The notes under the pieces: model-generated
What the model was told of the DNA's origin: nothing
Databases searched by the model: none
Seen by the model: only the letters and a program-made list of their open reading frames with translations
Source: JAZMZS01 sp045580775
Lineage (GTDB): Bacteria > Bacillota > Clostridia > Oscillospirales > CAG-272
Assembly: GCA_045580775.1 (NCBI GenBank)
Contig: JAZNOK010000180.1
Location: 1 to 11,028, forward strand
DNA: 11,028 bases
Direction: 5' to 3'
Translations under genes and position numbers: made by a program
In this document: positions 1 through 6,260 of the stretch, one piece after another
Layout: every line of letters begins with the position of its first letter
Position numbering within the stretch: position 1 is the first letter of the stretch

Positions 1-1881
1 ACCTTTGACAACGGTATGATATGTGCATCCGAGCAGTCGGTCATCCTGCTCGATGACATCTACGAAAAAGCAAAAGAGGAGTTTGTGCTCCGCGGATGCT
101 ATGTACTCTCGGATGACGAAACAGAAAAAGTAAGAAAAACGATCATTATCAACGGTGCACTCAACGCAAAGATAGTAGGACAAAGTGCATACAAGATAGC
201 AAAGCTCGCAGGGATCGACGTTCCGCATAGCACCAAAATACTCATCGGAGAGGTCGAGAGCGTGGAGCTTTCCGAAGAGTTTGCTCATGAAAAGCTGTCG
301 CCTGTGCTTGCTATGTACAGAGCAGCGAACTTTGAGGATGCACTCAAGCGTGCAGAACGTCTGATCTCCGACGGAGGCTACGGTCATACCTCCTCGATCT
401 ATATAAACGAGTTTGAAAAAGAAAAACTGGCACAGTTCTCTTCCCGCATGAAGACATGCCGTATACTTGTAAATACCCCGTCCAGCCACGGAGGCATCGG
501 AGATCTCTACAACTTCAAGCTTGCCCCTTCTCTGACGCTCGGATGCGGCTCGTGGGGCGGAAACTCGGTATCCGAAAACGTAGGTGTAAAACACCTGCTC
601 AACATCAAAACAGTAGCAGAAAGAAGGGAAAACATGCTTTGGTTCAGGGCTCCCGAGAAAATCTACATCAAGCGTGGCTGTCTTCCGGTCGCTCTCGATG
701 AATTGAGAAAAGAAAAGAAAAGGGCATTTATCGTTACAGACCTCTTCCTCTACGAGCACGGCTATACAAAGCCCATCGAAGATAAGCTCGACGAAATGGG
801 CATCGCTCACACGACCTTCTCGAATGTACAGCCTGACCCTACCCTCGCAAACGCAACCGAGGGAGCAGGACAGATGGCATCGTTCAAGCCTGACACCATT
901 ATCGCCGTCGGCGGAGGATCTGCCATGGATGCAGCCAAGATCATGTGGGTGCTCTATGAGCATCCCGAGGCAGACTTCATGGATATGGCGATGCGTTTCA
1001 TAGATATCAGAAAGCGTGTCTACACTTTCCCGAAGATGGGAGAGAAGGCATACTTTATCGCAGTCCCCACATCCGCAGGCACAGGCAGTGAGGTCACTCC
1101 GTTTGCCGTTATCACAGATGAGAAAACAGGCGTGAAGTACCCGCTTGCCGACTATGAGCTGATGCCGAACATGGCAATCATTGACACTGATCTGCACATG
1201 TCTGCTCCAAAAGGCCTCACTGCGGCATCCGGAATTGACGCTGTCACTCACGCACTTGAAGCCTATGCCGCCATGCTCGCGACAGATTACACAGACGCTC
1301 TGGCACTAAAAGCCCTAAAGACGATATTCACCTACCTTCCCCGTGCCTATGAAAACGGCACAACAGACTACGAAGCACGTGAGAAAATGGCAAATGCCGC
1401 GACTATAGCAGGTATGGCATTTGCAAATGCATTTCTCGGTGTGTGCCATTCGATGGCACACAAGCTGGGGGCGTTCCACCATCTTCCCCACGGAGTAGCA
1501 AATGCACTCATGATCGAGCAGGTACTTCGCTTCAATGCATCCGAAACTCCCGTAAAGATGGGTACATTCTCTCAGTATGACCATCCGCACACCCTCGAGC
1601 GTTATGCCGAAATAGCAGACCATCTGGGGTTGGGTGGAGACACAAATGAGCAAAAGCTCGAAGCCCTGATCGACGCCGTAAATGAGCTAAAAGCCAAAGT
1701 CGGCATAAAGTCCTCCATCCAAGAGTACGGCATAGACGAAGCTGACTTTCTCGCCCGCCTCGACGACATGGTAGAGCAGGCATTTGACGATCAGTGCACA
1801 GGTGCAAATCCAAGATACCCTCTGATGAGCGAAATAAAGCAAATGTACCTGAATGCATACTACAAAAACAAAAAAGCATAA
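1..1881 (+). CDS. adhE: Bifunctional acetaldehyde-CoA/alcohol dehydrogenase AdhE, 5'-truncated by the window edge
   Basis: AdhE reduces acetyl-CoA to acetaldehyde and then to ethanol with two NADH; it is cytoplasmic and usually forms spirosome filaments. The frame is open from base 1. The first codons give FDNGMICASEQS, the motif around the catalytic cysteine of the aldehyde dehydrogenase half (codon 8 here, Cys246 in E. coli), so roughly 240 N-terminal residues lie outside the window. The Met at base 16 falls inside this motif and is not a start. After the linker comes the iron-dependent alcohol dehydrogenase half: NAD-binding GGGSAMD near codons 304-310, and Fe ligands at codons D413, H417, H483 and H497, whose spacing (4, 66, 14) matches E. 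coli D653/H657/H723/H737 exactly. Both visible active sites look intact. The stop is followed after 22 bases by the next gene, which suggests co-transcription. Confidence 0.97.
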   Translation, partial: TFDNGMICASEQSVILLDDIYEKAKEEFVLRGCYVLSDDETEKVRKTIIINGALNAKIVGQSAYKIAKLAGIDVPHSTKILIGEVESVELSEEFAHEKLSPVLAMYRAANFEDALKRAERLISDGGYGHTSSIYINEFEKEKLAQFSSRMKTCRILVNTPSSHGGIGDLYNFKLAPSLTLGCGSWGGNSVSENVGVKHLLNIKTVAERRENMLWFRAPEKIYIKRGCLPVALDELRKEKKRAFIVTDLFLYEHGYTKPIEDKLDEMGIAHTTFSNVQPDPTLANATEGAGQMASFKPDTIIAVGGGSAMDAAKIMWVLYEHPEADFMDMAMRFIDIRKRVYTFPKMGEKAYFIAVPTSAGTGSEVTPFAVITDEKTGVKYPLADYELMPNMAIIDTDLHMSAPKGLTAASGIDAVTHALEAYAAMLATDYTDALALKALKTIFTYLPRAYENGTTDYEAREKMANAATIAGMAFANAFLGVCHSMAHKLGAFHHLPHGVANALMIEQVLRFNASETPVKMGTFSQYDHPHTLERYAEIADHLGLGGDTNEQKLEALIDAVNELKAKVGIKSSIQEYGIDEADFLARLDDMVEQAFDDQCTGANPRYPLMSEIKQMYLNAYYKNKKA

Positions 1882-1890
1882 GGGATAAAA

Positions 1891-1895
1891 GGAGG
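1891..1895 (+). promoter_or_regulatory. Strong ribosome binding site of the phosphotransferase gene
   Basis: GGAGG lies eight bases before the ATG at 1904, within the short gap after adhE. It fixes the start and suggests efficient independent initiation within an adhE transcript. Confidence 0.8.
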
Positions 1896-1903
1896 AACAC
1901 CAC

Positions 1904-2653
1904 ATGGATAACTGCACCGTACTTGTAAAAAGACCCAACAAGACCGTATACAGAAACGGCGACAGAGTGATCAAAATATTTGACAGCTTATACTCAAAGG
2001 CTGATGTTCTCAACGAAGCTTTGAACCAGGCACGTGTAGAGCAGACAGGTCTGAATATCCCTAAGATCCACGAGGTAACGAAGATCGACGGCAAATGGGC
2101 GATAGTTACCGACTATATCGAGGGAAAGACGATGACACAGCTGATGCAGGAGCATCCCGAGAAGATAGATGAGTATCTGGAGCTTTTTGTAGAATTGCAT
2201 ATGGGCATTCACCAAAAGACAGCTCCGATGCTCGGCAAGCTGAAAGACAAAATGAACAGAAAGATTAGCGAAGCTCAGCTTGATGCAACGACAAGATACG
2301 AACTACACACCAGACTCGAAGGAATGCCCAAGCACAAAAAGCTCTGTCATGGGGATTTTAACCCTTCAAACATAATTATCACCGAGGACGGAGTACCGTA
2401 TATCTTCGACTGGGCACATGCTACCCAAGGCAATGCATCTGCGGATGTTGCCCGCACATATCTGCTCTTTTGCCTGAACGGAGAAGAAAAACTGGCAAAA
2501 AAGTACCTCAGTCTTTTCTGTGAAAAATCCGACACCGCAAAACAGTATGTACAAAAATGGATGCCTATAGTCGCTGCATCCCAGTCAGTCAAAGGAAAGC
2601 CTGAGGAAAGAGAATTTCTTCTGTCCTGGGTAGACGTAGTAGATTACGAATAG
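1904..2653 (+). CDS. Small phosphotransferase of the aminoglycoside/choline kinase (APH) superfamily, substrate unknown
   Basis: A 249-residue kinase-fold protein. Visible elements in order are a short N lobe with VIKIF (K24, likely ATP-contacting lysine) and E38 as its possible partner, a hinge around TDYIEGKTM, the catalytic loop HGDFNPSN at 149-156 (D151 catalytic base, N156 metal ligand), and the metal-binding FDW at 168-170 (D169), followed by a conserved-looking helix with SADVARTYLLF. These are the hallmark motifs of the APH/choline kinase/fructosamine kinase clan, so transfer of the ATP gamma-phosphate to a small hydroxylated substrate is expected. It is about 15-50 residues shorter than typical aminoglycoside or homoserine kinases. 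Nothing in the sequence names the substrate, and it should not be read as antibiotic resistance. It sits 22 bases behind adhE with its own strong ribosome binding site. No membrane segment or signal peptide is visible. Confidence 0.85.
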   Translation: MDNCTVLVKRPNKTVYRNGDRVIKIFDSLYSKADVLNEALNQARVEQTGLNIPKIHEVTKIDGKWAIVTDYIEGKTMTQLMQEHPEKIDEYLELFVELHMGIHQKTAPMLGKLKDKMNRKISEAQLDATTRYELHTRLEGMPKHKKLCHGDFNPSNIIITEDGVPYIFDWAHATQGNASADVARTYLLFCLNGEEKLAKKYLSLFCEKSDTAKQYVQKWMPIVAASQSVKGKPEEREFLLSWVDVVDYE

Positions 2654-2682
2654 ACAGCATATATCTCTCAATACTCCGATCC

Positions 2683-2739
2683 CCGAGCATATCCGAAAAG
2701 TTACTGTAGAAAAGAAAAAACCGCAGTTTGCTCGGTAAC
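2683..2739 (+). other. Two competing short dyads upstream of the pyk terminator
   Basis: CCGAGCA (2683-2689) is complementary to TGCTCGG (2729-2735). GTTAC (2700-2704) is complementary to GTAAC (2735-2739). The two pairings share G2735 and cross, so they form either alternative folds or a pseudoknot. They lie between the phosphotransferase stop and the pyk terminator, in the place where a leader RNA would be read. This could be chance in a short AT-rich stretch. No known riboswitch or T-box motif was recognised. Confidence 0.3.
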
Positions 2740-2746
2740 AAAAACC

Positions 2747-2785
2747 AAAAAACGTGCCACAGCTGAATAAGCGGGCACGTTTTTT
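2747..2785 (+). terminator. Intrinsic terminator between the adhE-phosphotransferase unit and pyk
   Basis: A 12-bp perfect inverted repeat (2747-2758 with 2774-2785; core ACGTGCC/GGCACGT) has a 15-base loop. Its right arm runs into a T-rich tail (TTTTTTCTTATT). Six As on the left arm mean it could also work on the opposite strand. It ends only 35 bases before the pyk ATG, which leaves little room for a separate pyk promoter downstream. It may therefore be a leader attenuator rather than a simple end-of-operon signal. Confidence 0.85.
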
Positions 2786-2820
2786 CTTATTCTAATATAA
2801 ATACCACACGGAGGCACGGA

Positions 2821-4239
2821 ATGAGAAAAACAAAAATTGTCTGCACACTCGGTCCTTCCACAGAGACCGAAGAAATAATAGAGCAGTTGTGCCTGGCAGG
2901 CATGAATGTAGCCAGAGTCAACCTGTCCCATAATACCCACGCAGATCACAAAAGACGCATAGACACAGTAAAGAGGGTAAGAGAACGGCTCGGGCTGCCT
3001 ATTGCTATAATGCTTGATACCAAAGGACCGGAATACAGAATAAAGACCTTTGAAAATACCACGATCACCCTCTCGGACGGAGATACGTTCACCTTTACTA
3101 CGGATGAGGTAGAGGGAAACGAAAGCCGAGTATCCGTAAACTACAAAAATCTCCCGAACGAGCTGACAAAAGGCGACAGGATATTATTGAACAACGGACT
3201 TCTCTGCTTCAGGGTAGAAAGTATAGACGGCTCCGATATCAGGTGCAAAGTTGAGTGCGGAGGGGTCCTTTCAAACCGCAAGAGCATGTCCTTCCCCGGC
3301 AAACTGATGCAAAAACAGTATCTCTCCGATCAGGACAAGGAAGATATCCGCTTCGGTGTTGAGCAGGGGGTGGACTTTATCGCTTGTTCCTTTGTATCAA
3401 AAAGACAGGATCTTAGCGATATTCAAAACTACCTTGACAGTATACAGGCAGATGGCGTAGAGCTAATTGCAAAGATAGAGAATCAGGCAGGCTTTGACAA
3501 TATTGAAGATATCTGCGATGCCTGTGACGGCATTATGATAGCTCGCGGCGACATGGGAGTGGAGATACCATACGAACAGCTGCCGTATATTCAAAAAAAG
3601 CTGATCACAACAGGCAGAATGCACGGAAAGATCGTCATTACCGCGACAGAAATGCTCGAAAGTATGACAGAAAACCCCCGCCCCACCAGAGCAGAGATAT
3701 CGGATGTTGCCAACGCCGTCTATGACGGAACGAGTGCCGTAATGCTCTCAGGAGAGACAGCGGCGGGAAAATATCCCGTAGAGGCGGTCATAGCCATGGC
3801 AAAAATAACCGAGACAGCCGAAAACAGCATCAATTATATCAAACGTTTTCGCAATACAGGTGCCGACTTTGAAACAAAAAGCATAACCGATGCCGTCTCA
3901 CACGCTACCTGCACCATGGCAATAGATACTAACGCACGTGCCATAGTTGCATGCTCGCTCTCCGGCAAGACGGCAAGAATGGTGTCGCGATTCCGCTCTC
4001 CTGTGGATATCGTCGCCGTGACGGCTGATGTGAGGACATGGAGACGGCTAGCACTCTCATGGGGAGTTATTCCCGCCGTGTGCGAGATGTTTTCGTCCTC
4101 GGATGTGCTCTTCTACACCGCAAAAAAGACCGCCGAGGCAATCCTCTCATTAAAACAGGGGGACAGGATAGTTATCACAGGAGGAGTAAAAACAGGAAAA
4201 AGCGGCAATACCGACCTTGTAAAGATCGAGACGGTATAG
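2821..4239 (+). CDS. pyk: Pyruvate kinase
   Basis: Transfers phosphate from phosphoenolpyruvate to ADP, the last ATP-yielding step of glycolysis, in the cytoplasm. The 472-residue length is the basic A-B-C domain form without the extra C-terminal PEP-utilising domain of many Bacillus enzymes. Seen in order: KIVCTLGPS (5-13), NVARVNLSH, LDTKGPEYR at the start of the B domain, the active-site block IAKIENQAGF (K218 transition-state lysine, E220 metal ligand), ARGDMGVE (D244 second metal ligand), TATEMLESM (T276), NAVYDGTSAVMLSGETAAGKYP, and the C domain ending GDRIVITGGVKTGKSGNTDLVKI. Two departures from the family consensus are GPEYR for GPEIR and Glu at 277 where TATQMLESM is usual. GGAGG at 2810-2814 sits six bases before the ATG. 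No convincing promoter was found in the preceding gap. Confidence 0.96.
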   Translation: MRKTKIVCTLGPSTETEEIIEQLCLAGMNVARVNLSHNTHADHKRRIDTVKRVRERLGLPIAIMLDTKGPEYRIKTFENTTITLSDGDTFTFTTDEVEGNESRVSVNYKNLPNELTKGDRILLNNGLLCFRVESIDGSDIRCKVECGGVLSNRKSMSFPGKLMQKQYLSDQDKEDIRFGVEQGVDFIACSFVSKRQDLSDIQNYLDSIQADGVELIAKIENQAGFDNIEDICDACDGIMIARGDMGVEIPYEQLPYIQKKLITTGRMHGKIVITATEMLESMTENPRPTRAEISDVANAVYDGTSAVMLSGETAAGKYPVEAVIAMAKITETAENSINYIKRFRNTGADFETKSITDAVSHATCTMAIDTNARAIVACSLSGKTARMVSRFRSPVDIVAVTADVRTWRRLALSWGVIPAVCEMFSSSDVLFYTAKKTAEAILSLKQGDRIVITGGVKTGKSGNTDLVKIETV

Positions 4240-4286
4240 GCATCAACAGAGCATACGAAAAATGGTTATTTTTGTGCGTCTTCCGT

Positions 4287-4332
4287 ATAAATGTGAATGC
4301 GAATGCCGCCGGGCATTCGCATTCACATTTAT
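4287..4332. terminator. 21-bp perfect hairpin between convergent pyk and the dehydroquinase-like gene
   Basis: Bases 4287-4307 are perfectly complementary to 4312-4332 around a four-base loop GCCG. The stem contains the hexamer GAATGC twice in tandem. It lies 47 bases after the pyk stop and overlaps the stop codon (4329-4331) of the converging minus-strand gene. It most likely acts as a shared bidirectional terminator. The T-run after it on the plus strand is imperfect (TGTTCTGTTTTT) and on the minus strand absent, so a block to antisense transcription or an RNA-stability role is also possible. The remainder of 4240-4286 holds only a weak A/T hairpin. Confidence 0.75.
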
Positions 4333-5165
4333 TGTTCTGTTTTTACTTCGTTATAAAAATCAACAAAATTCCTTATCAGCAGCTGTTCCCTGTCGGCACG
4401 GGCATTATATCGGTCAGTAGCAAAAACTATAGACGCCCCAAAATACGGAGCAATATATCTGGTGATCCTGCCCAGTCTTCCCGAGCAATGGTAGTGGACC
4501 TTTGCATTCTTGATATTTTTCTTCAGCTCAAGAATACTGCCGAGAGCTGTCACGACCTGCTCCTTTGTATTGACGGGAGTGACGAGTTTGATTATATCGA
4601 CCTCTCTCTTTTCCATCTCAAGTGCCAAAGCTACTATCTGTTCTGTATCAAGAAATACACCTGTATGGCATGACATAAGTACCTCTGCTCCGAGCGAATG
4701 CACTCTGTCTATCACCCTTCTCTGCTGTGCGATCACCCCCTCATCGAGTGTTACCTCACGCGGAGACGCAGTAATGAAGGGATACTTTTTTTCATCCTTT
4801 CCCGCGAGAGTAGCCCGCGTATCCCGACAGAATGTATATCCCTGCATATCTATTCCCGCCGCTCCGTGCTCCACTGCACGCACAAGCTCTGCCATTCGCT
4901 GCTCGCTTGTATCCTTTTTTGCATTTGGATCAGGAAGATTGTTGTAATGTACAGCCAGTATCGGAGAATCAGACTCGTAGAAGATCCTCTCAAGGGACCT
5001 TGGCTCACGCTCATCTCCCTCAAGCAAAGAAACATGCAGATCAAACGCACATGCCCCTTGTGCTTCACTCGCTGCCACCGTAGCTATAGCGGCATCTGCC
5101 GTTGCCTCCTTTATCACTCCTATGACGATCGGATCTCCCGACTCGGAAAACTTCACTTTTCTCAT
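4329..5165 (-). CDS. aroD: Divergent type I 3-dehydroquinate dehydratase-like TIM-barrel protein
   Basis: Canonical AroD dehydrates 3-dehydroquinate to 3-dehydroshikimate through a lysine Schiff base. In this 278-residue protein the Schiff-base machinery aligns by eye: H167 in VLMSCHTG and K193 in DIIKLVTP correspond to His143 and Lys170 of Salmonella AroD, and R236 in GRITR to Arg213. The K-to-R spacing is the same 43 residues. The substrate-binding EWR and FTFRS motifs near the N terminus appear replaced by FDLH (41-44) and AVHYN (71-75). A segment around 120-145 before the catalytic His looks longer than in standard AroD. It may be a real but distant dehydroquinase or a related class I aldolase/dehydratase with another substrate. 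GAGGAG lies six bases before the ATG, and a consensus promoter lies upstream. No other shikimate gene is in the window. The fold is well supported; the reaction is uncertain. Confidence 0.75.
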   Translation of the reverse strand: MRKVKFSESGDPIVIGVIKEATADAAIATVAASEAQGACAFDLHVSLLEGDEREPRSLERIFYESDSPILAVHYNNLPDPNAKKDTSEQRMAELVRAVEHGAAGIDMQGYTFCRDTRATLAGKDEKKYPFITASPREVTLDEGVIAQQRRVIDRVHSLGAEVLMSCHTGVFLDTEQIVALALEMEKREVDIIKLVTPVNTKEQVVTALGSILELKKNIKNAKVHYHCSGRLGRITRYIAPYFGASIVFATDRYNARADREQLLIRNFVDFYNEVKTEQ

Positions 5166-5205
5166 TTTTATCTCCTCGCAGAGCTGTTTTTGTTCTGTAG
5201 ACTGT

Positions 5206-5234
5206 ATTATACAACTGCACAGTTAAATTGTAAA
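5206..5234 (-). promoter_or_regulatory. Sigma-A promoter of the dehydroquinase-like gene
   Basis: Reading the minus strand, TTTACA (5229-5234) is followed by a 17-base spacer and TATAAT (5206-5211). This predicts a start near 5199 and a leader of about 33 bases. A dyad AACTG-CA-CAGTT (5213-5224) lies in the spacer, where a bound protein would block polymerase. Confidence 0.8.
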
Positions 5235-5282
5235 TGAAGCAAATGTATATTTTTGAATAATATGATACATTTATTTTCATTT
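5232..5282. promoter_or_regulatory. Nested AT-rich dyad in the divergent intergenic region
   Basis: AAATGTAT (5241-5248) and ATACATTT (5265-5272) form an 8-bp inverted repeat. It is flanked by an outer pair, AAATG (5232-5236) and CATTT (5278-5282), in the same orientation. It begins at the -35 of the minus-strand promoter and lies upstream of the regulator's promoter, so it is a candidate operator for either gene. AT-richness raises the chance of coincidence. Confidence 0.4.
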
Positions 5283-5310
5283 CGTACATCTTTTTTTCTA
5301 TTCCTTGTTG

Positions 5311-5339
5311 TTGACTTTAGGGCTTGTTTTATATATAAT
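5311..5339 (+). promoter_or_regulatory. Sigma-A promoter of the RpiR-type regulator gene
   Basis: TTGACT (5311-5316), a 17-base spacer and a perfect TATAAT (5334-5339) predict a start near 5346 and a leader of about 50 bases before the ATG at 5396. This probably also drives the flavoprotein gene behind it. Confidence 0.85.
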
Positions 5340-5348
5340 AGATACGAT

Positions 5349-5365
5349 GCACACATGACGTGTGC
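5349..5365. promoter_or_regulatory. Candidate operator, dyad at the transcription start of the regulator gene
   Basis: GCACAC (5349-5354) and GTGTGC (5360-5365) form a 6-bp inverted repeat with a five-base spacer, just downstream of the predicted start. A repressor bound here would block initiation or elongation, which fits autoregulation by the RpiR-type protein. The hexamer TGCACA at its left edge also occurs in the dyad in the opposite promoter (5216-5221). Confidence 0.5.
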
Positions 5366-5395
5366 CAAATTATTATTATAAAGCAGGATGATGAT

Positions 5396-6256
5396 ATGAA
5401 CGACAATCTCATTACATTGCTTGAAAACCGAATGAGCTCATTTTCAAAAGGACAGAAGCTCATAGCGAATTTTCTCATTCACAACTACGACAAGGCGGCA
5501 TACATGACTGCATCAAAGCTAGGGGTGCTCGTCGGTGTATCCGAGTCTACCGTTGTCAGATTTGCAATAGAGCTCGGTTACACAGGATATCCGGAGCTGC
5601 AAAGATCATTGCAGGAGCTGATCAGAACCAAGCTCACCTTCAACCAGAGAATAGAGGTCACAAACAAGCGTATCGGAAACGGAGACCTGCTTGAAAAGAT
5701 GCTTTTATCCGATGTCGAAAAAATAAAGACCACCCTCGAAACTATCAGCCGAGAGGACTTTGAGCGTTCGGTAGAAAAGATAATCGGTGCAAAGCACATC
5801 TACATCCTCGGTGCACGCTCATCGGCATCGCTGTCTAACTTTTTGTTTTTTAATCTCAATCTGATATTTGATAATGTAAGATACGTCCAAACTACGAGCG
5901 GAAGCGAGATTTTCGAGCATATACTGCCGATAGCGGAGGGGGACGTTATGATAGCTATCAGCTTTCCCCGTTACACCTCGAGAATAATCAACGCAGTTGA
6001 CTATGCAAGAGAAGTAGGAGCAAATGTCGTAGCCATCACAGACAACAAAAATTCCCCGATAGCAACAAAGGCAACAGAGGTACTGATCGCTCAATCGGAT
6101 ATGGCCAGCTACGTTGACTCTCTCACAGCTCCTATGAGTGTGCTCAATGCTCTGATCGTTGCTATCTCAAGAAAGAGACAGGCAGAGATCAACGCACGCT
6201 TTGACAAGCTGGAGCGTATATGGGAAGAGTACGATGTCTATGCCAAACTCAAGTAA
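5396..6256 (+). CDS. RpiR/MurR-family transcriptional regulator (HTH plus SIS domain)
   Basis: A 286-residue DNA-binding regulator whose family senses phosphosugars through a SIS domain. The N-terminal HTH_6 domain spans about residues 1-77, with the helix-turn-helix around MTASKLGVLVGVSESTVVRF (37-56) followed by LGYTGYPELQ. The SIS domain spans about 120-255, with HIYILGARSSA, MIAISFPRYTSR and ANVVAITDN. The in-frame GTG at 5360 would lie about 14 bases after the predicted transcription start, inside a dyad and without a ribosome binding site. The ATG at 5396 has AGGA seven bases upstream and was chosen. The ligand cannot be told from sequence. Neighbours give no obvious sugar pathway: a dehydroquinase-like gene diverges from it and a flavoprotein gene follows four bases after its stop. 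The strong promoter and a dyad at its start suggest self-regulation. Confidence 0.92.
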   Translation: MNDNLITLLENRMSSFSKGQKLIANFLIHNYDKAAYMTASKLGVLVGVSESTVVRFAIELGYTGYPELQRSLQELIRTKLTFNQRIEVTNKRIGNGDLLEKMLLSDVEKIKTTLETISREDFERSVEKIIGAKHIYILGARSSASLSNFLFFNLNLIFDNVRYVQTTSGSEIFEHILPIAEGDVMIAISFPRYTSRIINAVDYAREVGANVVAITDNKNSPIATKATEVLIAQSDMASYVDSLTAPMSVLNALIVAISRKRQAEINARFDKLERIWEEYDVYAKLK

Positions 6257-6260
6257 AGAC

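Noticed and set aside
16..18. ATG at base 16 as the start of adhE
   Set aside because: It lies inside the conserved FDNGMICASEQ motif and the frame is open back to base 1, so the gene simply begins before the window.
1904..2653. Aminoglycoside resistance gene
   Set aside because: Only the general APH-fold motifs are present. Length and context point to a housekeeping-type small-molecule kinase, and no mobile element is nearby.
2781..2806. A pyk promoter just after the terminator (TAATAT/TATAAA near 2793-2801)
   Set aside because: The -10-like boxes have no acceptable -35 at 16-18 bases upstream; that position is occupied by the GC-rich terminator stem.
4510..4947. Plus-strand open frames opposite the dehydroquinase-like gene
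   Set aside because: Serine-rich translations without domains; the minus-strand frame has a promoter, ribosome binding site and family motifs.
5360..5395. GTG at 5360 as the start of the RpiR-type regulator
   Set aside because: It sits in a dyad about 14 bases from the predicted transcription start with no ribosome binding site; the ATG at 5396 fits the family N terminus and has AGGA before it.
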